From Acanthaster planci (Eukaryota; Echinodermata; Asteroidea; Valvatida; Acanthasteridae): a stretch of DNA of 64,000 bases. The stretch covers positions 3,219,047 through 3,283,046 of the forward strand of contig NW_019091360.1 in the NCBI RefSeq assembly GCF_001949145.1. Direction: 5' to 3'. The stretch's first letter is position 1. The number at the start of each line of letters is the position of its first letter. A program made the translations under genes and the position numbers. Positions 12,601 to 27,600 of the stretch are shown here, in pieces. The notes beneath the pieces are model-generated. The model was not told where the DNA came from and searched no databases. It was given only the letters and a program-made list of their open reading frames with translations.

Positions 12601-15600
12601 ATCCGTTTTGGCACCCCCCTGGCCCAAGGCATTACTGTGTCACTAGTGACAGTGAGACGCAGCCTTGCTTTCTTAGACGTGGAGTAAGTCTAGAGACAAG
12701 ACAGTGCAGGAGAGACACTTCTCTCTGATACACCCTCTGGCTTAGGATCAACTCATTGCAATATGAGTGTGAATATTGAGCGGTTTTGACAAGTAAGAGT
12801 TCAACAAACTGTGTTCGATGCAGAGCAACAGGAACGTAATGTCATCAGGAAGAGAAACTGGGTGTTGTGTGAAGGCAATTTTCTATTTCAATTAAAATCA
12901 AATGAATGGGCCCTCACACTCATCTCATGGGCCCTGTCTGAAATCTGTCCCCACTGATGCACATCTCTTGCATGCAGTAACAGGTTGAATTAACAATATG
13001 AGAATATGTAAATGAAACAAACATCTGGATCATGATGTACTTCGGACAAATGTGAAGGAATGTATACTTGTTTTTACATTTAATCAATCCTTCAAAATGG
13101 ATCTCTAAATCTAAGCATTTCATTTTGAAGAGGGGAAAAGAAAGATTGAGACACACTGTCTGACAAACTAACCAGTTGAAACATCACGAATCAATGGAGA
13201 GCCGAGTTCTCGGAGCTGCGACGGACCCCGGACAGTCCGCAACGTGAAGGTGTACATGAGTCCGGGAATGAGATCGTCCAGGGTCACACTGATGAAGTCC
13301 TTGGGGACATGGACGGGCGAGGATGGGCTACCAATGTCGTTTGGGCTGTACGACAGCTCATAGGCGTCAAAGTTGTCCCTGTCCGGGGCATCCCAGAGAA
13401 GCTGGATGGACTGTTCGCTGATGTTTCCAGGTCGCAAGTTGGTGGGGTTAGGAATGCTCATGTCCACATCTACTCACAATAGACAAATCAATGGCAACTA
13501 TTAGATACGACTCGGCATTTCAAGATCAGACTTGAAAAAAGCGCGCATTTTAAATAAACCTGAAGGGGTTAACAGATAACGACATGCAAAAGTGTACGTC
13601 TCTTGGGAAGTATTTTAAGAACAAATTCTCGTCACATGTAGGTGACAAAAGTAAGTATTGTTACTGTTCACCAGTGCTTTTCTGCTCAAATTCATGGCTG
13701 CATGAACTATCTACTTTTGAGCTACAGAATAAATGAATTGGTGGAAAGCTAAAAGTTCAACAATTCTGGATAAATTTTTCCTTTTTATGGAGGCTTGATG
13801 CCACAAGACTCAAGCCTTACCTGTTCTGACTGTGATCGTTTGTTTCTCACTCAGTATTCTATTGTCACCAGTCCCCGCAACAGTGGCTACACTGATGATA
13901 TGTGGAGTATCCGGCCGGCGACCAGTGAGGCCATAGGATGTGACAGTGCGACTAAGGGGGACCGTGCCTGCCTGGCCTGAGGAGTCCGTGTAACATAGCT
14001 AGTGGGGGGAATGGATTTATGAGAATTGAAGAAAACCTTCCTCAAAATAAAGTGAGGAATGGCTAGAATCTACAGGACACAGATGATAATATTTTCAAAA
14101 TTACTCAAAAGTGAGATATGACTTATTGCACTTGCACAACAGTGTGCATTTTTTATTAACCCCTTGACGACGGGAATTTCTTCCCGAAAGCCAACTCCAA
14201 GAATTCCAGCCTCGCTTGGCCACGAAGGCCACCTGCCAAACTGCAAATTCTCGGTTTGTGGCCCTGCATGCTCTACACGGTTTGAATTACACAGTGAAAA
14301 GGCTGATTGTTTGCTGGCATGCTGCTCTACTCACCCTTCCACATTCCCGTTGCCTAATAGCTGAAAAGGGGGCTGAGGATCTCAATTTTTACAGCCGCCT
14401 CCCGGCGCAAAGGGGTTAAGAAACAGCAAAATGAACGATGCCGTTACAAAAAGTGGGGAATTTCAGAGCATTCTTCGAGAAAAAATTTATATTCTCTTTA
14501 AATTATAATGATATATGAGAAGTAGAACACAAGTAATCTCAGGAAAAGTCATGCAGTGGTTCTGATCTTTAGCTCACTTCTATTTGTGACACTGCACAAG
14601 GACAGGGTGCTCTTCTTGACCTACCTCGTAACCAGTGACTTCTGATTGAGGGACAGACTCCCAGGAGACTGTGATTTCTCTGTCGGTCTTGGTTGTTACA
14701 GTAGGTGGGTTGGCCAACTTCAGAGGCCCTGCAGAAAAAAAGTTGCAATCAAAGCATGAAGTTTCTATTTCCATTCCATCTCAGGCTAAAATTCAAATGC
14801 ACTCGGAATTTGGTACCAAAAGTCAAGCAAAGTCAACACTAGTTCGTCACATGATATCGCAAACCGTCTGAAGTCAGTCACATGACATCACAACTCAGTC
14901 AATTAAATGTCAACAACAAGACATCCCATATTAATCACAAAATCAATTACAAGACATTACACATCATGACAAGTCAGTCACATGATTTCACAAGTCAGTC
15001 GCACCACGTCCAGACTCGGTCACATGATATCACTAGTCTGTCACAACATATCACACAACATTGCACGTCAATTCAAAGTCAGCCAGTCTCAGTTCAATAC
15101 TGCTCAGCTTCTATATGAACTTTGACACGGACATTCCTTTTCTTGTGATCAACCTGTGATCAGTTCAGCAACAACCTCTGGCTCATGGACTCTGCTTTTT
15201 TTTTTCCCCTTCACTTACTTGTTCTTTGTTCTTTCTGATCACTCCCACCCTGGTAGCTCAGTGTGACTGTGTACAGCACGCCGGGGTGTAAACTCGGTAT
15301 GGTGTATTCGTGGGTACCAATCGTGGGCTGTATTGTGGCTGAGCCATCATTAGGTGTCCACTGCACGGTGTACTGAGTAGCAACAGCAACATGCTCCCAG
15401 AACAAGGCAATCTCAGATGTCGTGACATCACCAAAGGAGATGTTCCCAACTGCAGGAAGCGCTGTGGGGCAATATGAGTTTGGATTTGCTGATCATTAAG
15501 CACGGAAACATTTTCTCCTTCGAGAAAATAAGTGTACGACACTAAACAAAACAAAAACACACATTCAGGTGGCCAACAAGGGCCCCCCCGAGCAAAAATT

Positions 15601-18600
15601 TGTTCCTAAAATAATGAAAGAAAAGTGATTAGTTTAGTCCAATCCGTTTCCCTTCAAAAAGTGTGCGAAAAGCCCCAACATGTGGCCTCACCCGATACAA
15701 AGACCAACAAAGGTTATAACTGTTTGATGAACTCACCCGTCATGAAGTCAAATGATATGCCGTTGCTCCGCTGGTCCCCGCTGCCTGTACGCAGTGTGAC
15801 GTTGTAGCGGGTACCTGGCATCAAACCGGTCAGGCTGATTACTGGGCAAGCGTCCATGGGCAGTAGGATCTCGACCTGAAGTGGTGTGCCTGCCCCAGCC
15901 CCGCTCGCAGCGTTGGCCACGTTCAGGAAGAACTTATCAACTAAGCCGGCGAAGTTGGAGAGATCAATGCTGATTTCAGCACCATGGGAATTTGGGTTGA
16001 CACTCACTACATTGACGTTAATGTCAACAGGCTCTGATATTAAAACAGAAGTACAATACGAGCCGTCAAAAATGCTTGTACATTGCTCAACGGAAGATTT
16101 GCTCTGCATGCTAAAACTGAAGTACTGCAAATAAAGAATATTTTTTTTTAGCAAAGTCTAACCTACACACAACTTTTGCTTCACAATATGTGCGTTTATA
16201 CACTTGACATTTCAACGACTCTGACACTTCCCAAATTCCTTCATTGTGAAAACCATCGTTCAGAACAATCCAATACAAACTATCACTCCATACCGCATGA
16301 AACTCCAGCATGAATGGAAGTCCATCAAATTAGAAACAAAGAAAACAACAGAAATTACAAATATACCGATGTTAAAAAATGTGGGCAGGTTATGCTGACG
16401 TGATAAAAATCATTACAAAACCTCAGGAGAAAATTTACCTTAGTCTACAACCCCCCCCCATAAACATAAGCAACTTAAAGGGTCCTGGGGATTGCATTTT
16501 TTAAGCAAGTTTTGTTCAACTTTCTATTTCTTTAATTGGAATGAAAACTGCTTTATATCCCGTCTGGGTTAGGTGTGTATTGAAACGTGCACTTTTTAAA
16601 TGCTTAAGTTTGTCTGTGCCTTTCTCAGAAACCTGAGGGTGGTGTCCCTGTGATGTCAATGAGGGAAGACATTTGTTATTTCATGGGTTTTGGAAACTGT
16701 GACACCAAAAAAAAAATGCATTTTCAAAGGCTGTATTTAAACCAGTAGGATTGCGTAGACCCTTTGAAAGTTATGCGACCTGTTTTCCATGACTACAAAC
16801 CCAGGTCTGGGAAAGGGTTGAGACTTACTCAGTCGGTAAGACGTGCGTCCGTATGGCGTGATGGTACCAGCTGCATTTACTGTGTTGACTATTAGCCTGT
16901 AGTTCTGCCCGGGGGTCAGGCCATCCAGGCGTTTGGATGGGCTATCGGACGTAGGGACGAAGGTCGACGAGTCCTGCACACCATCATCAGGGTTGTAGAT
17001 GAACTGGTACTGCGTGATGGGGTTGGTAGAAGGCGTCCACATGACATTGATGGTTGTATCAAGAAGCACTCCAACCGTGATCACAACCGGCTCTGTAGTG
17101 AGGTAGGAGAAAGCAACGCTATCACGGACCATCACAGAGTGTCAAAAACTAACACAGACAGTCACAGACTGTCACAGACTGCTAGCCCGATTTTTTGTTG
17201 AAAGTCACAGAACACTGAACACTGTTTCAAATATAAACAGTAAAAATAGACTTTCACTTTCTTCCAATCTACATCAAATCTCCATTCACATGTAGGCATT
17301 TATAAATCGGAGCAAAGACATTTACTTCAGGCTTCCTGGCTGAACTCGTTTCCAAAACCCATCAATTGTAGCCATAAAAATCAGGCCAATCAGAGCAAAA
17401 ACTGACACAAATCAGTAATCACGGGTAAATCAATAACAACAGAATATTGTTAATATGTCAGTCATTTCCGCTAAATATCATTCATCTGTGGTTTGGTTTT
17501 GATTGTCCCAACCTGTGGTTCTTGTCACAGACATTGGGCTGCTAATGGTCTGGTCTTGGCCCAATCCTGCCAATGTCCGAACAGTGACCACGTATTCAGT
17601 CTCTGGCATGAGGTTCTCCAGTGTTGCGGACAGCACAGTGGGGCCCTGGGTGAACTGACTGATTACGAGCCCACTGGAGAGGGACAGGGAGACTTGATAG
17701 CCACTGACGAAGCCAACTGCTTCCTGCCAAAAGACAGTTAGGATGGACTGGCTGACCTCAGCAATCCGGAGATTCCTTGGCGGAGCAGCAGCTGAAATGA
17801 AGCACACAGACAGACACAAAGTCAGGTCAACCACTCGTCGACAGTATTCCTTTGCAATGAACTGGTTCCAAGCACAGTATTATTGTAGGCTGATGGTTTA
17901 GACTAATATATCGTAATCACCTTTACAAGGTTGGACTTTACACGTTGACCCTTGGTGGTCATCAGTTCAACATTTCTCACTGTTTTGAACTCAGACGCAA
18001 TATTGCAGAGCGATATTCGCTACAATGCCCTGCAATGGCCCATAACTGCTTTAGGGCTCCCGACAGGCTCAACTTCCACGAACTAGTTCAATGCCTGTGT
18101 GTGTGTGTATGAACTCCAATGGAATCACTCAAGCGTGGGGGAGAGTATAGATATCACCAGGTCCCACATACAGAATCTGCCCCAATGTGTTTAAATGTTC
18201 TCCATGCTTGTTTTCATGTCATCTAGCGTGGGGTGGTTCAAGACACACTGCCCTGGTTCTGACATGAGAACCAACTGAGATTTACAAAAGATCTCAACTC
18301 CAATTTCTATGTACTCATCAGGTCAACATTTCTAAAAAAAAAGCAGGCTCCTACAAGGAAGTGGATACATTTTGCAAAATGGTCCAAGGAATTTTGCAAA
18401 TGCTTAATAACCTCAAAAATGGCTGTAGTAAAATAGCAGAACACACAAAACCCAAACAGGATTCATGTGAAATAATTATAACAAGAAATGTCTGTGTTTT
18501 CTCCAGAATTCAAGAGGAGAGCTTGTTAAGTTTAAAATGTGTGCAACTTGAGTTGACTTTAGTTTATAGTAAGCAATAAAATCTGTATGCAAATAAGGGC

Positions 18601-21600
18601 TAACACTGTTGTGTTCAACTTTTGCTAAGAAAGTAAATTTGGCTAATAAATTTTGTGATAAATTGAGTATACTTGTGCTAGGCCGATATGATCTCAAGAA
18701 TAAGACAAACATCCTTTGTGGCAAAACAAAAGTAAGATGCTGACGTTAATATAAAGTGGGCTTTTTTGGGGGGTATATAACTGACAGGGTAGCACTGGCT
18801 TTTCAACTCACTGGATCTGAAGGCGCGGTTTCGACTTTCCAAGCCATTAACATCAGTCACCTCCACAAAGAGGACATAAGCAGTGCCTGGCTGCAAACTA
18901 TTAAACGTGTATTGCAAGTTGCTCCCGAGGGGCAAAAAGGTCGTCTGCAGGGGTGTGGAGGTACTGGGTAGCCTGAGGCTCACAAGATAGCCAGTTGCTG
19001 ATGAGTACCTGGTCCTGCCCCATTGGAATGTTACTGACTGCTCTGTGACACCTGCTATGAGGATTTCTGCAGCATCAAAGTCATCTGTCAAACGGAAACC
19101 ATAGGAATTATCATCTTCTTCCTTGCATACTTGACACATCTGTGACAACATCTGTTACAATCACAGGACTCATAAAAGTCCCCAAGGCAAAGTTTGAAAG
19201 TTCATTTGTACATCTTCATGCTATTCAGCGAATTCATGTTAAAGCCAACTCTCATGATAAAAAAGGGAAAAACGGCATTCCAGAAAAATCACTGTCTCAG
19301 AGACAACTTGTGCAAAGACCATAAAAGATGGGTAAGATATTAGTAGCCAACAACTGAAGACAAGTCCAGAATATGGAGTTCCTGTAAAGAAGAGCAGTGA
19401 GGACATCTGTTCCTCATACAGTTATTTACATGGAGAAGAGGAGATTTTATTCAGGGAGTTGCTAGGGAATACCACTCACCTGTTGTCACGGTAACAGTTG
19501 TCGGGGTACTCCTCTCTTCCGTATCACCCTGTCCCACGAAGGTGACAATCTGGAAAGTGTACTCAGTGTTTGGCTGCAGTCCTGAGATGGTTGCCTGCAG
19601 GAGATCAAACACACCGATACAATGCCTGCTACTGGCATCTGGCTCTGGTTAGGGATGTTACGCCCCAACTATAGCATCAGTCCCAACTATAGTTGGGCCC
19701 GTACCAACTATAGTTGGGACGGGCGCAACTACAGCATAGAGATCCTGTGTGCATGATGTGCCCAGCATGTGCCGAAGTCATATTGTTTACAAATGTCCTG
19801 TCATTGGTCATAGGGCTAGATGAAGAGATGAAGTGCCACATTTTAGATGAATTGTGTCAAGTGTGAGACACATTGACTTGGATAATGTTGAGACATTTCC
19901 CACAGACATTGGTCAACAATAGTTGGGCCAGCCCAACTGCAGCACTACGGTTGGGACTGTCCCAACCATAGCTGGAACTTATGCTATAGTTGGGGCGTAA
20001 CAGGGACGCTGACAATATTGTGAATAGTTGCAATGAAATTCACTGATCTATGCAAAGCTGAATTATGCAATAGGTGCTGTGCTTAGCGCCTATAAAAAAC
20101 TTGGAGGCCTGTGAAAAATTTGCGATATGAAAATACTGGCGTTTCAGCATCTTCTCTGACATTTCCATCAGCAGAGAGCTTTGAACTATGACAGCTATTC
20201 CAGGACTACCAAATGCAAGGCTTCAGTGATCAACGGCACTATGAGATTGGAGATGGTGGGTTGACCTAGACCAAAGTAGGGCTGATGGAACACTAGTGCA
20301 CGGACCTCTGAAATAATCCATCTCTGGATGTATGATGTTAATGAATACCCTAAAAACTCTCAGGTGCAGCAAGTGCAACAGGTGTGAACAAGTCTCACGA
20401 CTTTGCTGCATTGGGCAATCAACAGCAGCCCAATCAAAGTCCCATGTTCCACTCTGCCAAGCAAGTCAGTTGACAAACGGTGTATACTGACGTGTCTGAC
20501 AGGATTTCCAGCCAAAATAACCAAGAGGGTCAAGATAAAATGTATACGTTCCAGGTCACCTCCAACAAATCTGTTTTGCTCTCATGTGAAGGAAGCCAAG
20601 TATTCATGGGAGGTACTTACTGATGGATCTGTGACGATTGTTGGCTCTTGGATGCCATCTCTTGGTTCGTAGGTAACGCGATAACCATCAGCCACACTAG
20701 TGTAGGAGGAGTTTCCAGGTAGCAGAGGATCCCAGCTGAGGACCACTGACTCAATGGTGGTAGATGACTGCACTGAAGCACGATCCACTGCTTCTGGTTC
20801 TGTGGATGAAAACCGAGGCTTGGAAGTCAAACATTCAACCTTTAAGGAATGTCTTCAAAAACTGAAACACTTCTCAAGTGAGAGAGTAACATCTTTACAC
20901 AAATGTCCAATATCTATTTTATGGAACACACTGAAATTCATGCAGCTTCTTCAGCACCAATATGCATGCCATTCATAATAGGAGTCCTAGGTGCTGAGGT
21001 AGTCAAAAACATGACACCGGACACGATTGAATGTGGTTTTTTATATTAATTTTCTTAATGGTGCTAAGTATCTTGGAATATTTCTATAGATAATTGCTGT
21101 ATGTTTTAATATTGCTCAATTTAGTTGAATATTACTTTGACTATTTTAATATTGTTATGTTAGATGGCCCACTGAAAATCATCTTTTTTTTAAATGACAT
21201 GGTTACCATCTGTAAATNNNNNNNNNNNNNNNNNNNNNNNNNNNNNNNNNNNNNNNNNNNNNNNNNNNNNNNNNNNNNNNNNNNNNNNNNNNNNNNNNNN
21301 NNNNNNNNNNNNNNNNNNNNNNNNNNNNNNNNNNNNNNNNNNNNNNNNNNNNNNNNNNNNNNNNNNNNNNNNNNNNNNNNNNNNNNNNNNNNNNNNNNNN
21401 NNNNNNNNNNNNNNNNNNNNNNNNNNNNNNNNNNNNNNNNNNNNNNNNNNNNNNNNNNNNNNNNNNNNNNNNNNNNNNNNNNNNNNNNNNNNNNNNNNNN
21501 NNNNNNNNNNNNNNNNNNNNNNNNNNNNNNNNNNNNNNNNNNNNNNNNNNNNNNNNNNNNNNNNNNNNNNNNNNNNNNNNNNNNNNNNNNNNNNNNNNNN

Positions 21601-24600
21601 NNNNNNNNNNNNNNNNNNNNNNNNNNNNNNNNNNNNNNNNNNNNNNNNNNNNNNNNNNNNNNNNNNNNNNNNNNNNNNNNNNNNNNNNNNNNNNNNNNNN
21701 NNNNNNNNNNNNNNNNNNNNNNNNNNNNNNNNNNNNNNNNNNNNNNNNNNNNNNNNNNNNNNNNNNNNNNNNNNNNNNNNNNNNNNNNNNNNNTTTTACC
21801 GTCCAAATTTTGAGAGACGATAGATTAGGGTCTAAAATGAAAACATACAAAGTTTGGTTCAGATCAGACTAGGGAAGCCCAATGATCCACTCTTCCCATC
21901 CGCAGTGTGTGCATTACTGACTCTAGCCTCAACGTCAAAATAAACAGTTCCACCAAAGATTCTGCATCATCCCCACCCCAGGGAAGAATGCATCCTGCAT
22001 TTTCTAACAACTGAGTGTACAAAGTGTTCATCAAATGACATTTGTGAAGGGCAGTGCCCAATACTATACACAGTCCCTGCTTTGTTTAGTGGTTTTAAAT
22101 AACATTTCCTTGATCCACAATGCTGTTTTGCTTGAGATTTTAAAAAGGTAAACTATTAGAAATACTGATATTGAAACAAACAATTACCAAATTTTGAATA
22201 CAATTTACCAATATATTTTATTGCATATTAATAGGCCTCCCAAACCTTATTATTAATATGCAGGTATGTTTGGTTTGTTAGTAAGGTATTACGTTAGTAC
22301 TAGAGTGCTAGTACAGGGGTAAGGATTAGGGATGATTTTGGTATAAGTGTAACCAGCAGGTGTATGAGCAGTATGAGAGAAAAGGTTACAATTATGACCC
22401 TAATCCATAGCCCACTCAAATCTGTGAGACCTTTTTGAGGGAACTCCCAGCAACCTCATGGCACTCATGGTTGGCAAAAGTCCCGCTTGAAGCTTCAGGT
22501 TTGCTGGCACAACAGAGCATGCCCATTATCCTTTTCAATATTCAAACTGCTAGTGCATGCCTAAAACAGCACCTAAACAATTTCAGTACTGTGTCTATTT
22601 CGATTTAAATCACCTTGTCAAACAATATTTTTGGCATTGATTTGAATCAATATCCAAAAGAAAATTCAACATGGCAAAACTTGCGCTTTATTCAGTTTTC
22701 AGCTGATTTATGAATATGTCTAAGATTTTTTTCACTTTTTCAATGGCAAGTGCACTCTTTGGTACTAACAAGAATTATGACACCAAGGCAGGACATTGAT
22801 AGAGTGGAGTTCCACAAAACATGACGTCAAACTGACGAACAAAAAGTGACTGGATCCCAGTCTTCAGGCCAGTTTTTTTGTCTTTCTGTTTTAGTTTGAA
22901 CTAGGAGCAAATTGAGCTATGATTGACATATCAATCAGTCTGGCATGCTGACAAAAAATGGACATCACGGGGGGTGAGGTTTGCGTGGATCAACATGATG
23001 GCCTTTAACTCAACATTGGTTTCGGTGAATTTTCGACTTATTCTATTAGACTGGTCACAAAACATTAGAAAAATAAAATGTTTATACTTTAATTGGACTT
23101 TTACAAAAAAAAAGGTGTTTATGGATAAGAAAAAAAGAGTTAGTATTCCCTTATTAAGAATAAAATATCCCATATCAACAACGTTTTTCATCATCACAGA
23201 AGGATTAACCTGGACATACAGCGAGAGATGTTTTAATTTCCTCAGCCCAAATCTTCACTTACTTGTGTACTGAGTGATGGATGAGCTGACAGCTGGACTT
23301 ATACCCAAAGTGGTCAAGGTGAATGTGTAGGCCACACCAGGGGTCAAGTTGTCTTGTGCGTAAGGTGCAGGGTTTGGGCTCAGTGTTCTGTCAGCGACCA
23401 GAGCGTTGAGCGAGTCCACGACCCTGAGTGTGTAACCTGTGGCACCGGTGGCGGGTGATATTCCTACGACGATGCGCGTGGTTTCCGCCAGGGTGACGTA
23501 CAGGCTGCCCTGATCAGCTGGGTCTGGAAAGAAATGCAGAATAAACAACAGGGGTTCAGTCTTTGCCAATGAAAGCCAAAGCAGATTTGACTAATAAAAA
23601 CGGAAACCTGTCAAGATAATACAGCAGAAACTGCAAGTGAAACTGTCTAGTTGGAGAGTCAATACCTACAGAAAAGGGTCAGTGCATAAGCTGTCAAAGT
23701 CCCATGTGACCGTGTGGTCGGAGCCATCATTAGGCAAGTATATGGTAATAGCAAGCATATGTTGCATAATGTAAACTTCACAACGAGGCTCATTTTCACA
23801 TAAATTAACCCCAAATTCTTGATCAAATGGCAATATAGTCACCACTTGAACTACGTAGAGCTGCTGTTATCGTTCTGATCACGCACTGGGTCCTGGTTCT
23901 GCATTCCTCTCTTACTTTTTATCATTTATAAAGCTTTGCAGGCTCTTGTCTACTAGGTAAGCACTGTGCGCAGTGCTACGGTCTTTGCATGCAATGAATG
24001 CACGTCAAGTGAACAAGGTCACAAGTAACCCTATTAGGAGAGTTGTGTACCTGTCCTGAATGTCCTTGTTGTAACCTGGCTTTCTTGGATCAAGTCTCCG
24101 TACTGGCTGAATGTGGTGATGTTGACTTCGTAATTTGTGTTTGGAATCAGGCCGCGGAGTGCCAGCTGTCTCGGGTCATTGCGGGAGACGATCGAGGGGC
24201 TGGGTGTGCGCCCAACTTCCCCAGACTCACTGGCGTAGCGTATGTAGTAGCCGTTGTAATTACCACTGGCCGGTACATCCCAGGTTAGGGTGATGGAAGA
24301 GGATGTCTGCTCAGGTGAGCTTGCTGTAACTGGCTCAGGATCTGGAAAACAATTCAGCAGAAACACAGTCTCCATGATTACTGTGAATCTTGTGACTGAG
24401 TTTTTACTCATAAATCTTTAAGCATCAGTATTCAACATGTTCAATGGTCTGAGATGCAAATGGACAAAAGCCATTTTACTCTAGTTAATTTATACTCAAT
24501 GGACTGCCTCTTTCTCTTTGGGCATAAAGCTGAATTTCTTATGCATTTGACTACGGAAATGAAAGAACGATCAAATTGACAAAAGTCATGCTGTGTATTT

Positions 24601-27600
24601 TGTATGATTTGCTTTATAAATCGCATATTGCTAGAATGTTAAAATGATCTTTACTATTCAAAAACATGTTGAAAGACATGGACACTCCTAGGCTTGTGCG
24701 ATGTATGGGAAAATTTGTACTGATTTCCAAATGATATCATCTTGAACCCTTGCAGTACAAAGTGGGAAAAAAATTGAAATTCAATCGAACGCAAAAATGT
24801 AATTGCTACTGACAGAGAATTTCAGCAAACTTGAATACGGGCACAACTGCATGCTGTGTTACTTACAAGTCACAATTTGTGTTTGGTCTGAAAGCGTGGC
24901 GATGCCAGAAGCAGACAGTGTGTGTAGATACAAGGAGTACAGCTGGCCGGGGGTCAGAGAGGTCAAAGCGGTCTGCTGGACGCTGCCCCGAACAAAGGTC
25001 AGGGGCGACTGCTGGTTACCATCCACAGGGGAGTAGGACAGCTGATACCGGTCAAAAGTGCCCACTTCCGCCGTCCACTGAACGTTGATTGTTGTGGTGG
25101 TGAGTGATTGGACGGTCAGTCTTGCAGCCCCTGTACAAAGAGTTTCGGTGAAGATACGTAAATCTTTCGTTGTCAAAAGTATACCAAAGACATAAAGTTC
25201 TCAGTAACGACAGCAAGTGAAGTTTTCAATAAACTATAAGAAACACAGTGCTTATCCGTGGCCTCTCATGTAGTGTTACTTACTGGTGGTAAACATCGCT
25301 CGAAGCTCTGTACTCTTTTCAGTGGCTGCTAGGTTACCAACCGCACTCCGTAAGACCACAGTGTGCCTGGTGTCGGGCGTCAGGTCATCCAAGGTCACAC
25401 TGGTCTGGTCGGCCCTGACAGAGGTCATGACCTCGGCCTGTGACCCCTCAGCAGTGTAGACGATCCTGTAGTCATCCACATTACCCTGGGCAGGGAGCCA
25501 AGACAGACTGGCCGTGGTAGCTGTCACACTATCCACCATCAGGTTGACTGGAGCAAGGGGTTCTGAGGACAAAGGAAAATGGATTTGGGTTTTGAAGACT
25601 TAGGTGGCCTGAACCTCTTGGCTATGGCTTAGAGCAATGCACGCATCAATAAGGAATGCATGAAGCCGCTAGCTGCTAATTGCCATAGGTTCGTGTGTTA
25701 TTTCTAGCAATATAGACCTTATTTTGGGATAGCCATAACAAATCTTGTTCCCTGAATCTGTGTTATGTCCTCGGGGTACGTCTACTGTCCTCAATGGTAA
25801 GTGCCTGTGCCCAGTTTATGGGACGTTAGGAGATAACACTATACATAGTGCCCTCTTCTGGACTGTACAGCAGAGTATGAGTGCGTTTACTCACTAGTGT
25901 ACTGTGGTGTGACAGCGGACTCGTTGGCTGCACCAGCAAGACGGACTTGAAGGTTGTACAGAGTACCGGAATTGAGACCTTCAAACGAAGCTGCGGTTGG
26001 ATTTCCTGTAAATCAAAATTTGTAGAACTACTTATGTCTAAAGCACTGAATCAACATTATCACTCTGTGACAGTATTTAAGTCGAGGTAAACATCTTCGC
26101 AGGTCAATGAGACATCATCCAGTATCAAGTCCGACTATAAGGTATTTAAATAAACTTGACAACAATATTCCAGAGTCCCTGAACGTCTCGTTTTACTTGT
26201 AGCTAAACTTATGACTTGGCTTACGATGGAGTTTTGATTACACTCCATGAGCAATAGTCATGGGCACCAATTGTAGTTAAGGAGCATCAGCCTTACAGCT
26301 TGAATTACTTTGGAAAGTCCCATCTGGGTTAGAACTGGTTTAAAAGAACGCAGGAAACAGTCTCTGAAAAACAGATGTTCCTGTGTAAGAGCATTAAACT
26401 TCACATGGGCGTGTATCTTCAAATGGGCACAGCCTGTTCTTCGTAGGGAAACACTGAAAACATAGCTTGCTCCTATGGGAAATGTAGCATCCTAATGACA
26501 AGAACAGCTCCTCTATCGTACCTCGTGGGATACTGACGCTACGGATGAGATTGCCAGTCTGCGTGTGGATGGTAGCGATGTAACCAGTGGCTGATGGCAG
26601 CTGATTCTCTGCAAGCGGTCCCCATACAAGCCTGATGGCCGAGGTAGTGACTTCTGTCACCTCAATAGAGAGCGCTTGTAGTATTTCTATGACCAAAACA
26701 AACAAGCAAAGGTAACATAATTCACCTTAATTCATGCTAACTACAAGAGATTTGAACATCGGAATTCTTAACTGTTTGTAATTCAATGTTGCCAAGAGTG
26801 ACTCCAGGCCTCACCTGTAGTTTCTGCAACACTCAATGGCACGCTCTCCGTTTCGTAAGTGGTGTCCCTTCCACTCAGTGTCTTTACAGAGATGTTGTAT
26901 TTCTGCGCAACGGCCAGTCCAGTCACCACATACATGTCCACGTCACCGTACACCTTGGCCGCCTCAGTGACAGTGCCATCAGGGGAGGTGTATGACACGA
27001 GGAAACCGTCATATTCACCCACGGTGACAGGTGGCATCCACATGACAGGGATGCTAGTGGCAGTGGTGGACAGGTCAGTGGTGTTCACAACTGACAATGC
27101 TTGGATTCTATCAGGTGCTGCAGCATGGATCGAGGGCCAAATTGGTGGATCTCGTTATTGTTATTCATGTTACAGTTACTCTTGGTTACTCATGGTTACT
27201 CACAGTTACTCATGATTACTCGTGTGTTTTTTATTGTTACGGTTCCTCATTGGTCATCATTCATTTGAGTGGGAGGACAAGGCTGGAACAGCACAGAGGT
27301 ATCTGGTATCACAACGTTCAATTTAAACGCCTTAAAATGTTCTGAAACAATGCATGATCTGAAATTAAAGGACGACAAGACTGGGTTCTTATAAAACTCT
27401 ATCTGTTACAAAGCACAAGATGCTTCTTGGTCAGAAGAATCGATCCTAAATCCCTGTTTAGGTAGCCTTTTGTCAAGGCCTTTGTGGCTGTGTGTGTGTG
27501 TGCAACTGCAAAGCGACTGGACAGGAGACCAGGCGAGTGGCCCAGCCACGAGGCCTTTTCCAACTTGATTTTGAGGTTTTTGTGGTGAATTATTCATAAG

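Noticed and set aside
14882-15118. Plus-strand frame rich in Ser, His and Gln
   Set aside because: Translation of the AGTCAGTCACATGAT tandem repeat.
16475-16740. Possible dispersed repeat related in inverse to 59700-59955
   Set aside because: Only short blocks such as AAAGG(A/G)TCCTG match; too weak to call without an alignment.
21094-21850. Long open frames on both strands across 21.1-21.85 kb
   Set aside because: They consist almost wholly of N from the assembly gap.
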